This document shows, one piece after another, positions 41,166 through 51,539 of a stretch of 64,000 nucleotides of DNA. Source of the stretch: Amaricoccus sp047275745 (GTDB lineage Bacteria > Pseudomonadota > Alphaproteobacteria > Rhodobacterales > Rhodobacteraceae); assembly GCF_047275745.1 (NCBI RefSeq), contig NZ_JBKQWU010000002.1, positions 186,001 to 250,000 of the forward strand. The letters run 5' to 3'. The position numbers and the translations under genes were made by a program. The stretch's first letter is position 1; each line of letters begins with the position of its first letter. The notes under the pieces are model-generated. The model worked only from the letters and a program-made list of their open reading frames with translations. It searched no databases and had not been told where the DNA came from.

Positions 41166-41204
41166 GGAAGCGGACCGAGGGGAACCGGTCCGCTTCCTTC
41201 TTTT
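41166..41204 (+). terminator. Strong intrinsic terminator of hemH
   Basis: GGAAGCGGACC (41166-41176) pairs perfectly with GGTCCGCTTCC (41187-41197), loop of 10, followed by TTCTTTT. It begins about 100 bases after the hemH stop. No gene is visible in the gap 41068-41165. Confidence 0.88.
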
Positions 41205-41242
41205 CGGCATTCGGGTGTCGGAGGATTCCAGACGGAGAGACT

Positions 41243-41440
41243 TCAGACGGCCTCGGGCGCGGGCAGAGTCTCGACGTTGCGGATCATCCCGGCATGGAAG
41301 GGATGGTCGCCACGGCGGATCGGTTGCCCGCGGTAGAGCTTGCGCCCGTCGCGCACCAGCACATCGCCGTTCGCGAGCGATTCCACGAATTCACCCTGAA
41401 TCGAAACACAACTGGAGACCCGGATCGTCTGGTACAGCAT
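41243..41440 (-). CDS. Small conserved-looking protein of unknown function
   Basis: 65 residues: a short beta-rich start (MLYQTIRVSSCVSIQGEFVE), then SLANGDVLVRDGRKLYRGQP and a polar tail. I do not recognise a family, though the segment VRDGRKLYRGQPIRRGD resembles conserved small proteins seen near mutT in this order. The ribosome site GGTGGAAA is at good distance. It follows mutT on the same strand after 101 bases, in a stretch (41441-41541) with a lower GC content and no gene. It could be a real short gene; I rate it moderate because of its length. Confidence 0.5.
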   Translation of the reverse strand: MLYQTIRVSSCVSIQGEFVESLANGDVLVRDGRKLYRGQPIRRGDHPFHAGMIRNVETLPAPEAV

Positions 41441-41541
41441 CTTTTTCCACCCTGGAAATCTTGTTCTTGAAGTTGAACTTACGGGAAGAGCGCACCAGTG
41501 TCACGGAAATTTCGCAGAATTTCCACCAAAGGTTGTACCGA

Positions 41542-41979
41542 CTAAAGTAGGTCACGCAGCACGGGGACGATCGGCAGATCGGCCGGCGGCATCGGATAGT
41601 CGCCGAGATCGCGCGCGCGAACCCATTTGAGCGCCTTGTGTTCGTGGATGCTCGGAACGCCCTCCCAGCGGCGGCATACGAACAATGGCATCAGCAAATG
41701 AAACTCCGGATAGGCGTGGCTCACGAAAGTGAGCGGCGCGAGGCAACTGCTCCAGGTGCTGATCCCAAGTTCCTCATGCAACTCGCGGATGAGCGCTTGC
41801 TCGGGAGACTCACCATTCTCCACTTTTCCCCCGGGGAATTCCCAGAGGCCGGCGAAACTTTTTCCTACAGGCCGCTGGGCAAGCAGAACGCGTCCGTCCG
41901 AATCAACCAGCGCCGCCGCGACCACCAGAATCAGGCGCGTCGGCGTCGCGGCGCCGGGGGCCCCGGGGGCCGCGGTCAC
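41542..41979 (-). CDS. mutT: MutT-type 8-oxo-dGTP diphosphatase
   Basis: 145 residues with a Nudix box from Gly50 to Ile72 (GGKVENGESPEQALIRELHE, then ELGI), keeping all catalytic Glu residues. The N-terminus has LILVVAAALVDSDGRVLLAQ, typical of MutT. It cleans oxidised dGTP from the nucleotide pool. The ATG at 41979 overlaps the argJ stop (41976) by 4 bases, so translation is coupled to argJ. The argJ-mutT pair is a known conserved order in Rhodobacterales. The first 12 residues are an Ala/Gly/Pro tail. Confidence 0.92.
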   Translation of the reverse strand: MTAAPGAPGAATPTRLILVVAAALVDSDGRVLLAQRPVGKSFAGLWEFPGGKVENGESPEQALIRELHEELGISTWSSCLAPLTFVSHAYPEFHLLMPLFVCRRWEGVPSIHEHKALKWVRARDLGDYPMPPADLPIVPVLRDLL

Positions 41980-43322
41980 GACCGGTAGTCGGCGTTGATC
42001 TCGATGTAGCGATGCGTCAGGTCGCAGGTCCAGACCGAGGCCGCGCCCGCGCCAATTCCGAGATCGACCGAGATCACGAGGTCGGCCTGCTTCATGTAGG
42101 CCGCGCCGGCCGCCTCCGTGTAGCCGGGGCTGACCCAGCCGTTCTCCGCCACGAGAATGTCGCCGAAGCGGATCGAGAGCCTGTCGCGGTCCGCCTGTTC
42201 GCCGGCCTTGCCGACCGCCATGACGACGCGGCCCCAGTTCGGGTCCTCGCCCGCGAGGGCGGTCTTCACGAGCGGCGAATTGGCGATCGCGAGACCGACC
42301 GTCTTCGCCGCCTTGTCAGAAGCGGCGCCGGTCACGCGGATCTCGACGAACTTGGTCGCCCCTTCGCCATCGCGCACCACCTGATGGGCGAGATCGAGCA
42401 TCACCCCGGAAAGCGCCTCGCGGAACAGCGCGGCGCGCGGGTCGGTCTCGCTCGTGATCCTCGCCATCGGCGCGCGGCCGGTCGCGGCCATGATCAGCGA
42501 ATCCGATGTCGAGGTATCGCCATCGACGGTGATTCGGTTGAACGTCTCCTCGTTGATCGAGGAAACCATGCCCGCCAGAACCTCGCGCTCGATCGCGGCG
42601 TCGGTGAAGATGAAGACCAGCATCGTCGCCATGTCGGGCGCGATCATCCCCGATCCCTTGGCGAAGCCCGAGATCCGGACATCGGTTCCGTCTAGATCGA
42701 CGAGCGCGGTCGCGCCCTTCGGGAAGGTATCGGTCGTCATGATCGCCCGCGCCGCGAGACCGGCGGCGGTCGGATCGAGCCGGTCGCGCAGCTCGCCGAG
42801 CTTCGCGGTGATCCGCTCGGCCGGCAGCGGCTCGCCGATGACGCCGGTCGAGGCGACGAAGACATGGTTCGCCGGAATGCCGAACAGCTCCGCCGTCGCA
42901 TTCACCGTGCTCTCGACCGCCGCGCGGCCAACCCCGCCGGTAAAGGCGTTGGAATTGCCGGAATTGACCAGGATCGCATAGCCCCTGTCACCCGATCGCT
43001 TGCCGCCCGATCCCTTGCCGCCCGAACCGTCACGGGCCAGCGCGGCGAGATTGTCCTCGCACCAGAGCACGGGGGCGGAGCGCGTCGCGGAGCGGGTGAA
43101 GACCCCGGCGACGGTGGAACCCTCCGCCACCTCGGCCAGCATCACGTCGAGCCGGCCCTTGTAGCGCACGCCCGCCTCGACCGCGGCGAAACGCACGCCC
43201 TCGATCACGGGAAGGTCGGGGAAGCCGGACGCGGGCGCCAGCGGCGAGACCTTCGGACCGGCGGCGACCGGGGCCGACTTCTTCCTGTCCTTGGTCTTCT
43301 TTTTCTTCTTGTCCTTCGGCAT
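41976..43322 (-). CDS. argJ: Bifunctional glutamate N-acetyltransferase / acetylglutamate synthase
   Basis: 448 residues; transfers acetyl between ornithine and glutamate in the cyclic arginine pathway. The self-cleavage site is before the Thr nucleophile in DTFPKGATALVDLDG (at about residue 197), which yields alpha and beta chains. Other motifs: FTRSATRSAPVLWCE, NSGNSNAFTGGVG, GFAKGSGMIAPDMATML. ATG at 43322 follows a GTG. The N-terminus is a basic tail (PKDKKKKKTKDRKKSAP) not normal for ArgJ. A repeat-derived Gly/Ser/Lys insertion sits between about residues 95 and 112. It is upstream of mutT and follows the parvulin gene on the same strand. Confidence 0.93.
   Translation of the reverse strand: MPKDKKKKKTKDRKKSAPVAAGPKVSPLAPASGFPDLPVIEGVRFAAVEAGVRYKGRLDVMLAEVAEGSTVAGVFTRSATRSAPVLWCEDNLAALARDGSGGKGSGGKRSGDRGYAILVNSGNSNAFTGGVGRAAVESTVNATAELFGIPANHVFVASTGVIGEPLPAERITAKLGELRDRLDPTAAGLAARAIMTTDTFPKGATALVDLDGTDVRISGFAKGSGMIAPDMATMLVFIFTDAAIEREVLAGMVSSINEETFNRITVDGDTSTSDSLIMAATGRAPMARITSETDPRAALFREALSGVMLDLAHQVVRDGEGATKFVEIRVTGAASDKAAKTVGLAIANSPLVKTALAGEDPNWGRVVMAVGKAGEQADRDRLSIRFGDILVAENGWVSPGYTEAAGAAYMKQADLVISVDLGIGAGAASVWTCDLTHRYIEINADYRS
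42991..43035 (-). repeat. 15-bp in-frame repeat inside argJ
   Basis: CCCGATCGCTTGCCG (42991-43005), CCCGATCCCTTGCCG (43006-43020) and the degenerate CCCGAACCGTCACGG (43021-43035). On the minus strand they encode GSGGK GSGGK RSGDR, an insertion in a surface loop. Confidence 0.85.
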
Positions 43323-43393
43323 CACCGGTCTCGCTTTCGTCGATCATCGTCACCGGACGCCGGGTACACCGGCCCCGCGCCCGGTGGAAGGGC

Positions 43394-44305
43394 TCAGTTC
43401 AGGAGGTCGGCGTCGCGAACCGCCGCCGCCGGGACCTCGCCGGCCTTGATCTCGATCTCCGCCTCGCCGCGAAGCGTTTCGAGCTTGCCCTGGAAGGCCT
43501 CCTGGCGCAGCTGCTGCTCGATCTGCGGGCGCGTCTCCTCGAGGCTCGGCGCCGCGCTCTCGCGCGTGTCGTTGAGCTTGATCAGGTGCCAGCCGAACTG
43601 GGTCTGGATCGGACCCGCGACGGCGCCCTTCTCCATGCCGACGACGGCCGTCTCGAACTCGGGAACCATCTGGCCCTGGCCGAACCAGCCGAGCGAGCCG
43701 CCCTGCCCGGCGGAACCGTCGGTCGATTTCTCCTTGGCGACCTCGGCGAAGTCCGCGCCGCCGTTGATCTCTTCGAGAACGGCGTTCGCCTCTTCCTCGG
43801 TCGCGACGAGAATATGCGAGGCATCGTATTCCGGCCGCGGCTGGAAGGCCTCCACCTGCGCGTCATATGCGGTCTGGATCGCCTCGTCGCTGACCGGCTC
43901 GCTCATGTATTGCTCGGCCACGATATTCGCGAGCGCGGCGCGGCGGTCGTTCTCGAGCTGAAGCTTGACGGCGACCGGGTCCTGGTCGGGGTCGGTCGAG
44001 AGGCTGTTGGCCAGCACCAGCTGGTCGGCGAGCTGCTGGATGAGGCCGGTCATCAGCGTCTCGTCGGGCAGGTTCTGGTACTGGGCCGGCAGCCGCTCGC
44101 GCATGGCAATCACATTGCCGAGCGTGATGTCGGTGCCGTTCACCGTAGCGACGACGGTATCGACATCGTATTCCGCGGCCGCCCCAGTGCTCTCGGGCGT
44201 GCTCTCGGCGGCGGCCTCGGGCGCCGTGGTCTCCGCGTCCTGCGCGTAAGCCGCCGGCACGAAGGCCGCGCCGGCCAGAAGGCCCGCGATCAGAAGGTTG
44301 CGCAT
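43394..44305 (-). CDS. Secreted parvulin-type peptidyl-prolyl isomerase
   Basis: 303 residues from the ATG at 44305. The signal peptide is MRNLLIAGLLAGAAFVPAAY followed by an AYAQ cleavage. A parvulin (PpiC) domain spans about residues 155-255 with ASHILVATEEEANAVLEEIN, GSLGWFGQGQMVPEFETAVV and TQFGWHLIKLNDTR. SurA/PrsA-like helices flank it. It helps fold outer-membrane or periplasmic proteins. It diverges from secA; a shared theme of secretion is plausible but not proof of co-regulation. The argJ gene follows 71 bases downstream on the same strand. Confidence 0.9.
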   Translation of the reverse strand: MRNLLIAGLLAGAAFVPAAYAQDAETTAPEAAAESTPESTGAAAEYDVDTVVATVNGTDITLGNVIAMRERLPAQYQNLPDETLMTGLIQQLADQLVLANSLSTDPDQDPVAVKLQLENDRRAALANIVAEQYMSEPVSDEAIQTAYDAQVEAFQPRPEYDASHILVATEEEANAVLEEINGGADFAEVAKEKSTDGSAGQGGSLGWFGQGQMVPEFETAVVGMEKGAVAGPIQTQFGWHLIKLNDTRESAAPSLEETRPQIEQQLRQEAFQGKLETLRGEAEIEIKAGEVPAAAVRDADLLN

Positions 44306-44627
44306 CTGTAACTCCGTTGCTTGCCCGCTCGGGGAACGGGTCCACATGAAATCTCTCGGGGCGCGTCCCGCTACCCGGGGGGCGCCGTTGACAGGCACGG
44401 CCCACCCGCTTACATCCCTAGCCGGCTGAGCGGGGTCCGACCGCGCGCAGGGCGCAGACTTAGACGGTTCGCTATCAGTGAACAAGCTTGCCCGTCATGA
44501 CAATTCGGTGGGCTGGTCGATGCGCCGAGCGGCGGGCCGGTCGGTGGCCCGGCCGGCAGGTCGGGGACAGAGGTCGGCCGGCGCGTTCGGCGCCCCGACG
44601 CCGCGATATATTTGAGGACTGAGGTTC
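44306..44627 (+). promoter_or_regulatory. Divergent ppiC-type/secA gap with a secA promoter and a leader reading frame
   Basis: This 322-base gap has no supported gene. It holds TTGACA (44388-44393) and, after 17 bases, TACATC (44411-44416), a fair sigma-70 promoter for secA with a leader of about 205 bases. The leader contains GC-rich dyads such as CGGGCC-GGTCGGT-GGCCCG (44534-44552) and an open frame of 45 codons from GTG at 44478 to TGA at 44613-44615, 12 bases before the secA ATG. The frame lacks a ribosome site and a hydrophobic segment. Confidence 0.5.
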
Positions 44628-47447
<2,820 letters not shown>

Positions 47448-47541
47448 TCCAAAAGCCGTGCGCGGGGAGTGTCGGGCGACGGAGGTTCGCCCCGCGCCCC
47501 TCGCGCCCCCGGGGACCGGCGGTCAGCCGAAGGAGCGCGCA

Positions 47542-48120
47542 ATGGCCGAACCCTCGTCGGGCGACATCGACCGCTACCTCGCCTTCTTCCGCGCCGCCGA
47601 GGCGCTCAAGGACACGATGCGGAGCGGGCACACGCGTCTCGGACGCCGCGAGAGCACGGCGGAGCACAGCTGGCGGCTCTGCCTGATGGCCCTCGCGCTC
47701 GGACCCGAACTCGACGGGATCGACACGGGACGGCTGATCGAACTCCTGATCGTGCACGACCTCGGCGAAGCGGTCCGGGGCGACATTCCCGCGCCCGAGC
47801 AGACCGGCGACAAGAACGAGGAGGAGCGCCGGGATCTCCTCGCCCTGCTCGCTCCGCTACCCGAACCCGCCCGCGCGCGCATCCTCGCACTCTGGGACGA
47901 GTACACCTCCATGGAAACGCCGGAAGCGCGGCTCGCGAAGGGCCTCGACCGGCTGGAGACGGTGCTTCAGCACACGCAGGGTCAGAACCCGGCCGGTTTC
48001 GACATCGGCTGGAATCTCACCTATGGACGGGCGCATACCGACGCTCATCCGCTGATCGCGGCGCTGCGCGCGCCGGTCGACGCGGAAACCGAGCGTCTTG
48101 CGCGGGAGCAGGCCGGATGA
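47542..48120 (+). CDS. HD-domain hydrolase (YfbR-like)
   Basis: 192 residues with the metal-binding His/Asp set of HD phosphohydrolases: TAEHSWRLCLMALALGP (first His), LLIVHDLGEAVRGDI (HD pair) and later KGLDRLETVLQHTQGQNPA (Asp). In E. coli the YfbR member is a 5'-deoxynucleotidase, but the substrate here is not proved. The ATG at 47542 follows AAGGAG; the ORF upstream of it is the continuation of another frame. Its stop overlaps the DUF1810 start (ATGA), so the two are coupled. Confidence 0.88.
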   Translation: MAEPSSGDIDRYLAFFRAAEALKDTMRSGHTRLGRRESTAEHSWRLCLMALALGPELDGIDTGRLIELLIVHDLGEAVRGDIPAPEQTGDKNEEERRDLLALLAPLPEPARARILALWDEYTSMETPEARLAKGLDRLETVLQHTQGQNPAGFDIGWNLTYGRAHTDAHPLIAALRAPVDAETERLAREQAG

Positions 48121-48542
48121 GCGCGGAGCAGGACATGGATCTCGAACGCTTCATCGCCGCGCAGGCGCCCGTCTGGACCGCGGTCGAGGCGGAACTGACC
48201 CGGGGCGCGAAGCGGAGCCACTGGATGTGGTTCATCTTTCCCCAGATCGCCGGGCTCGGCCGCAGCGCGATGTCGGTGCATTACGCGCTCGGGAGCCTCG
48301 ACGAGGCGCGCGCCTACCTCGCGCATCCGATTCTCGGCGCGCGACTGCGCCGGGCGACCGAGCTGATGCTGACCCACGCCGGACAGCCGGCCGAACGGAT
48401 CCTCGGCGGGATCGACGCTGTCAAGTTCCGCTCCTCCATGACGCTCTTCGCCGCCGCCGCCCCGTCCGAGGCGTTGTTCGGGGACGCCCTCGACAGCTTC
48501 TTCGCCGGCGCGCCCGATCCCGCGACGCTCGCGCGCATCTGA
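48117..48542 (+). CDS. DUF1810-family protein
   Basis: 141 residues. The family signature KRSHWMWFIFPQIAGLGRSA is near residue 31-50, followed by VHYALGSLDEARAYLAHPIL and FRSSMTLFAAAAPSEALFGD. DUF1810 proteins are small and helical, known as calpastatin-like or O-acetyl-ADP-ribose deacetylase neighbours; no function has been settled. The gene overlaps the HD hydrolase gene by 4 bases, and a hairpin terminator follows, so the two form a small operon. Complete and of standard length. Confidence 0.9.
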   Translation: MSAEQDMDLERFIAAQAPVWTAVEAELTRGAKRSHWMWFIFPQIAGLGRSAMSVHYALGSLDEARAYLAHPILGARLRRATELMLTHAGQPAERILGGIDAVKFRSSMTLFAAAAPSEALFGDALDSFFAGAPDPATLARI

Positions 48543-48581
48543 CCCGCGCGCGGGCATCCGGCGGAGCACTCGCGCAAGCTT

Positions 48582-48612
48582 TGGGCGGACCCCCGCCCAC
48601 GGGGAAGTTTTT
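48582..48612 (+). terminator. Intrinsic terminator after the DUF1810 gene
   Basis: TGGGCGG (48582-48588), loop ACCC, CCGCCCA (48593-48599), then CGGGGAAG and TTTTT (48608-48612). The T-run begins 8 bases after the stem, so this is a moderate terminator. Confidence 0.65.
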
Positions 48613-48727
48613 CGGCCTCACCCGCCACCCCGTTCTGGCCCCCGCGCGCCCCGAAATGGTATGGATCGGACGGGCTTCCGCCATCTGTCCCGGGGAAGCC
48701 CCGACGTCTTGGGGGTACAAGGTTAAC

Positions 48728-49663
48728 GTGGTTGCTCGGTTCTCGACGGTTTCCCTCATGCGCGAGGAGCCCGACGTGGTGGCGCGATTCGTCAGCTACT
48801 ACCACGACCTCGGCGCGGAGATGGTTCTCATCTATCACGACGGTCCGGCCGATCATCTGACAGCGCTCAATGATGCACGAACCCGGATCATCGCCTGCGA
48901 CGACGCGTTCTGGGACCGGGTGGGCGGCCGCCCGCCGGGCCTCGAGGAACGCCAGGCGGCCGTCTTCGCCAATGGCACGGCGCATTGCGAGACCGACTGG
49001 GTGCTGCTCTGCGACGGCGATGAATTCGTCTTCGGCGACCGTCCGGTGGAACAGTTCCTGGACTGGGTGCCCGAGACGGTCGATTCGGTCAGGCTGCGTA
49101 CCGCCGAGGCGGTCTGGGGGCCCGGCGACGACGTGGACACCCCCTTCGGCTGCACCTGGTTCCGGGTGCCCTGGACCAACCTCCGTCTCTGGAAGTTCGG
49201 CCGGCGCTTCGTCTACGGGCGCAAGAGCCGGTTCTTCCGCCAGGGGCTGGTCGCGCATGTCTCCGGCAAGCAGTTCCTGAGGACCGGCCGGCGCTATACC
49301 CGCATCGGCAATCACTATACCGAGCGCGACGGCGCACGGATCACCGTCTGGTCGCACGAACTCGGCCGGGGCGGCGAGGGCATGTACCTCGGGCATTTCG
49401 ACGCGATCGGCTTCGGCCGCTGGCGGAAGAAATGGGCGCAGCGCATCAGCCGCGAAACCCAGACCAGCCGCATGGCGAATACCCGCGCGGCGCAGATGGA
49501 CCTCGTCGCGAGGGCGATCCGCAAGGGCGAGGGCGCGGCGCGCAGGGTCTTCCTCGACCTCTACGCGCTGACGCCCTGGCAGGCGCGGATTCTGACCCGC
49601 CTCGGCTATGTCTTCCAGCGCGACATCTTCCGGCGATCGCAGCGCCGGGCCGACGCGGGCTGA
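48728..49663 (+). CDS. Glycosyltransferase family 2-like protein
   Basis: About 311 residues from the GTG at 48728; an ATG at 48656 would add 24. The GT-A core begins VARFSTVSLMREEPDVVARF and has DWVLLCDGDEFVFGDRP, in which DGDEF carries the DxD metal site. This matches the Glyco_tranf_2_4 group (similar to GT92), which often transfers sugars to capsule, LPS or exopolysaccharide. YYHDLGAEMVLIYHDG fits the core strand order. C-terminal helices are basic. It lies between DUF1810 and an ABC importer, with no other polysaccharide genes nearby, so acceptor and donor are unknown. Confidence 0.78.
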   Translation: MVARFSTVSLMREEPDVVARFVSYYHDLGAEMVLIYHDGPADHLTALNDARTRIIACDDAFWDRVGGRPPGLEERQAAVFANGTAHCETDWVLLCDGDEFVFGDRPVEQFLDWVPETVDSVRLRTAEAVWGPGDDVDTPFGCTWFRVPWTNLRLWKFGRRFVYGRKSRFFRQGLVAHVSGKQFLRTGRRYTRIGNHYTERDGARITVWSHELGRGGEGMYLGHFDAIGFGRWRKKWAQRISRETQTSRMANTRAAQMDLVARAIRKGEGAARRVFLDLYALTPWQARILTRLGYVFQRDIFRRSQRRADAG

Positions 49664-49732
49664 CCGGGACTTTCGTCGGGGGGCCGTTTGCGCGGCGGCG
49701 CGCCGGGTATAGGCTGCCGGCGGGAGGACGCC

Positions 49733-50719
49733 ATGAGACACATCTTCGGATTCGCCGCCTGCCTCGGCGCGGCATTGCTCTGCGTAGGGCTGTCTGGCGC
49801 GGCCGCCCTGGCCGAGACGCCGGTGCTGCGCATCGCAGCTCAGAAATCCGGCACCGTGAACTGGGAGCTCGAGACCATTACCGCGAACGGGCTCGACGAG
49901 AAGAACGGGTTCGAACTCGAGGTCATGGACGTGGCCGGCAGCGCGGCGGGTCAGGTGGCCTTCCAGGGCGGCGAGGCGGATGCGATGGTCTCCGACTGGA
50001 TCTGGGTCGCCCGCCAGCGCGCGGAAGGCGAGGATTACGTCTTCATCCCCTATTCGCGCACCGTCGGCGGTCTCATGGTCCCGGCCGACAGCCCGGCGCG
50101 CACGCTCGCCGATCTTCGGGGCGCGAAAGTCGGCGTGGCGGGCGGGCCGCTCGACAAGAGCTGGATCCTGATGCGCGCCTATACCGAGAAGGAATACGGC
50201 TTCGATCTCGCCGACGAGACCGAGCAGGTCTTCGGCGCCCCGCCGCTGATCGCCGAGGTGGCCCAGCGGGGTGAGGTCGGCGGGGCGATCAACTTCTGGC
50301 ATTTCCTCGCCAAGATGAAGGTCGCGGGGATGCGCGAGCTTGTCGGCGTCTCGGAAGTCGCCGAGGCGCTCGGTCTCGATCCGGAGACGCCGCTGCTCGG
50401 CTATGTGATCCGGGGCGAACTCCTGCGCGACAATCCCGATCTCGTGGACGGCTTCGCCACCGCCTCGCGCGCGGCGAAGGACCTGCTCGCCAATGATCCC
50501 GCCGCCTGGGAAGGTATCCGCCCGATGATGAACGCGGCCGACGACGCCGAATACGAGGCGCTGAAGGCGGGCTTCATCGCCGGAATCCCGGCCGCGGGTC
50601 CGGTCAACGAGGCGGCCGCCGGCCGGATGCTCGGCCTCATGGCCGAGATCGGCGGCGCCGAACTGGTGGGCGGCGCGACCACGCTGCCAGAGGGGCTCTT
50701 TGTCCAGCCCGGCAGTTGA
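49733..50719 (+). CDS. ABC transporter substrate-binding protein, NrtA/SsuA type
   Basis: 328 residues with a signal peptide (AALLCVGLSGAAALAETPVL). It belongs to the NMT1/ThiY-like fold of taurine, nitrate, sulfonate and pyrimidine-binding proteins: LRIAAQKSGTVNWELETITA, ADSPARTLADLRGAKVGVAG and EVGGAINFWHFLAKMKVAGM. The ATG at 49733 has GGGAGG. The permease gene overlaps its 3' end by 20 bases. The genes form a complete importer with an ATPase. No biosynthetic or catabolic neighbour shows the substrate. Confidence 0.85.
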   Translation: MRHIFGFAACLGAALLCVGLSGAAALAETPVLRIAAQKSGTVNWELETITANGLDEKNGFELEVMDVAGSAAGQVAFQGGEADAMVSDWIWVARQRAEGEDYVFIPYSRTVGGLMVPADSPARTLADLRGAKVGVAGGPLDKSWILMRAYTEKEYGFDLADETEQVFGAPPLIAEVAQRGEVGGAINFWHFLAKMKVAGMRELVGVSEVAEALGLDPETPLLGYVIRGELLRDNPDLVDGFATASRAAKDLLANDPAAWEGIRPMMNAADDAEYEALKAGFIAGIPAAGPVNEAAAGRMLGLMAEIGGAELVGGATTLPEGLFVQPGS

Positions 50720-51539
50720 CCGCGCGAAAGGGATCGCCGGAACCGGAACCGGGTCCGGACCTGCCGGGCGCGCCCGCCGTGCCGCCGGGGGGAGCGGCGG
50801 GCCCTGGGTCGCGCTCGGCTCCATCGCTCTGCTCCTCGCCGTCTGGTCGGTCGCGGCGCTCACGCAGGCCGACACGCGCATCCTGCCCGGGCCCTGGATC
50901 GTCGGGCCGCTCATCTGGCGCGAGCTCATCGCCGGGCCGATGCTCTTCGACATCGGCTGGACGCTCTGGCGCGTCGCGCTCTCCTTCTCGCTCGCCATGG
51001 CGATCGGCGCCGGGATCGGGATCGCCATGGGGCGCAGCCCGAGGCTCGACCGATGGCTCGATCCCTGGCTCATCTTCTTCCTGAACCTGCCCGCGCTCGT
51101 CCTGATCGTGCTCGCCTATCTCTGGATCGGGCTCAACGAGACGGCGGCGGTGCTCGCGGTCGCGGCGAACAAGGTCCCGACGGTGATCGTGACGATGCGC
51201 GAAGGCGCGCGGGCGCTCGACCCGAAGCTCGCCGACATGGCGCGCGTCTTTCGCATGTCGCGCCTCGCCCGCCTGCGGCATGTCGAGGCGCCGCAGCTCG
51301 CGCCCTATTTCGCCGCCGCCGGAAGGTCGGGGATCGCGCTCATCTGGAAGATCGTGCTGGTGGTCGAGTTCCTCGGCCGCTCCAATGGCGTGGGGTTCAA
51401 GATCCACATGTATTTCCAGCTCTTCGACGTGGCGATGGTGCTCGCCTACGCGCTGAGCTTCGTCGGGGTCATGCTGATCATCGAGGCGGCGCTGTTCCGC
51501 CCCTGGGAACGTTGGGCCACGCGATGGCGGCGCCGGTGA
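50700..51539 (+). CDS. ABC transporter permease of the NrtB/SsuC type
   Basis: 279 residues starting at a TTG at 50700 with AGAGGGG upstream, inside the end of the substrate-binding gene. Six membrane segments, beginning VALGSIALLLAVWSVAALTQ. The conserved EAA-type loop that docks the ATPase is EGARALDPKLADMARVFRMS. The N-terminal 25 residues are Gly/Ala/Arg-rich, probably extra. It works as a homodimer with the ATPase that follows. The ATPase start lies 16 bases within its 3' end. Confidence 0.82.
   Translation: MSSPAVDRAKGIAGTGTGSGPAGRARRAAGGSGGPWVALGSIALLLAVWSVAALTQADTRILPGPWIVGPLIWRELIAGPMLFDIGWTLWRVALSFSLAMAIGAGIGIAMGRSPRLDRWLDPWLIFFLNLPALVLIVLAYLWIGLNETAAVLAVAANKVPTVIVTMREGARALDPKLADMARVFRMSRLARLRHVEAPQLAPYFAAAGRSGIALIWKIVLVVEFLGRSNGVGFKIHMYFQLFDVAMVLAYALSFVGVMLIIEAALFRPWERWATRWRRR

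Noticed and set aside
8227..43035. CRISPR array
   Set aside because: The tandem repeats have units of 12-15 bp with no unique spacers between them, and no cas gene is present in the window.
44478..44615. A SecM-type secretion monitor gene before secA
   Set aside because: The frame lacks a signal-sequence-like helix, an arrest motif I can recognise and a ribosome site. Kept only as a low-interest finding.
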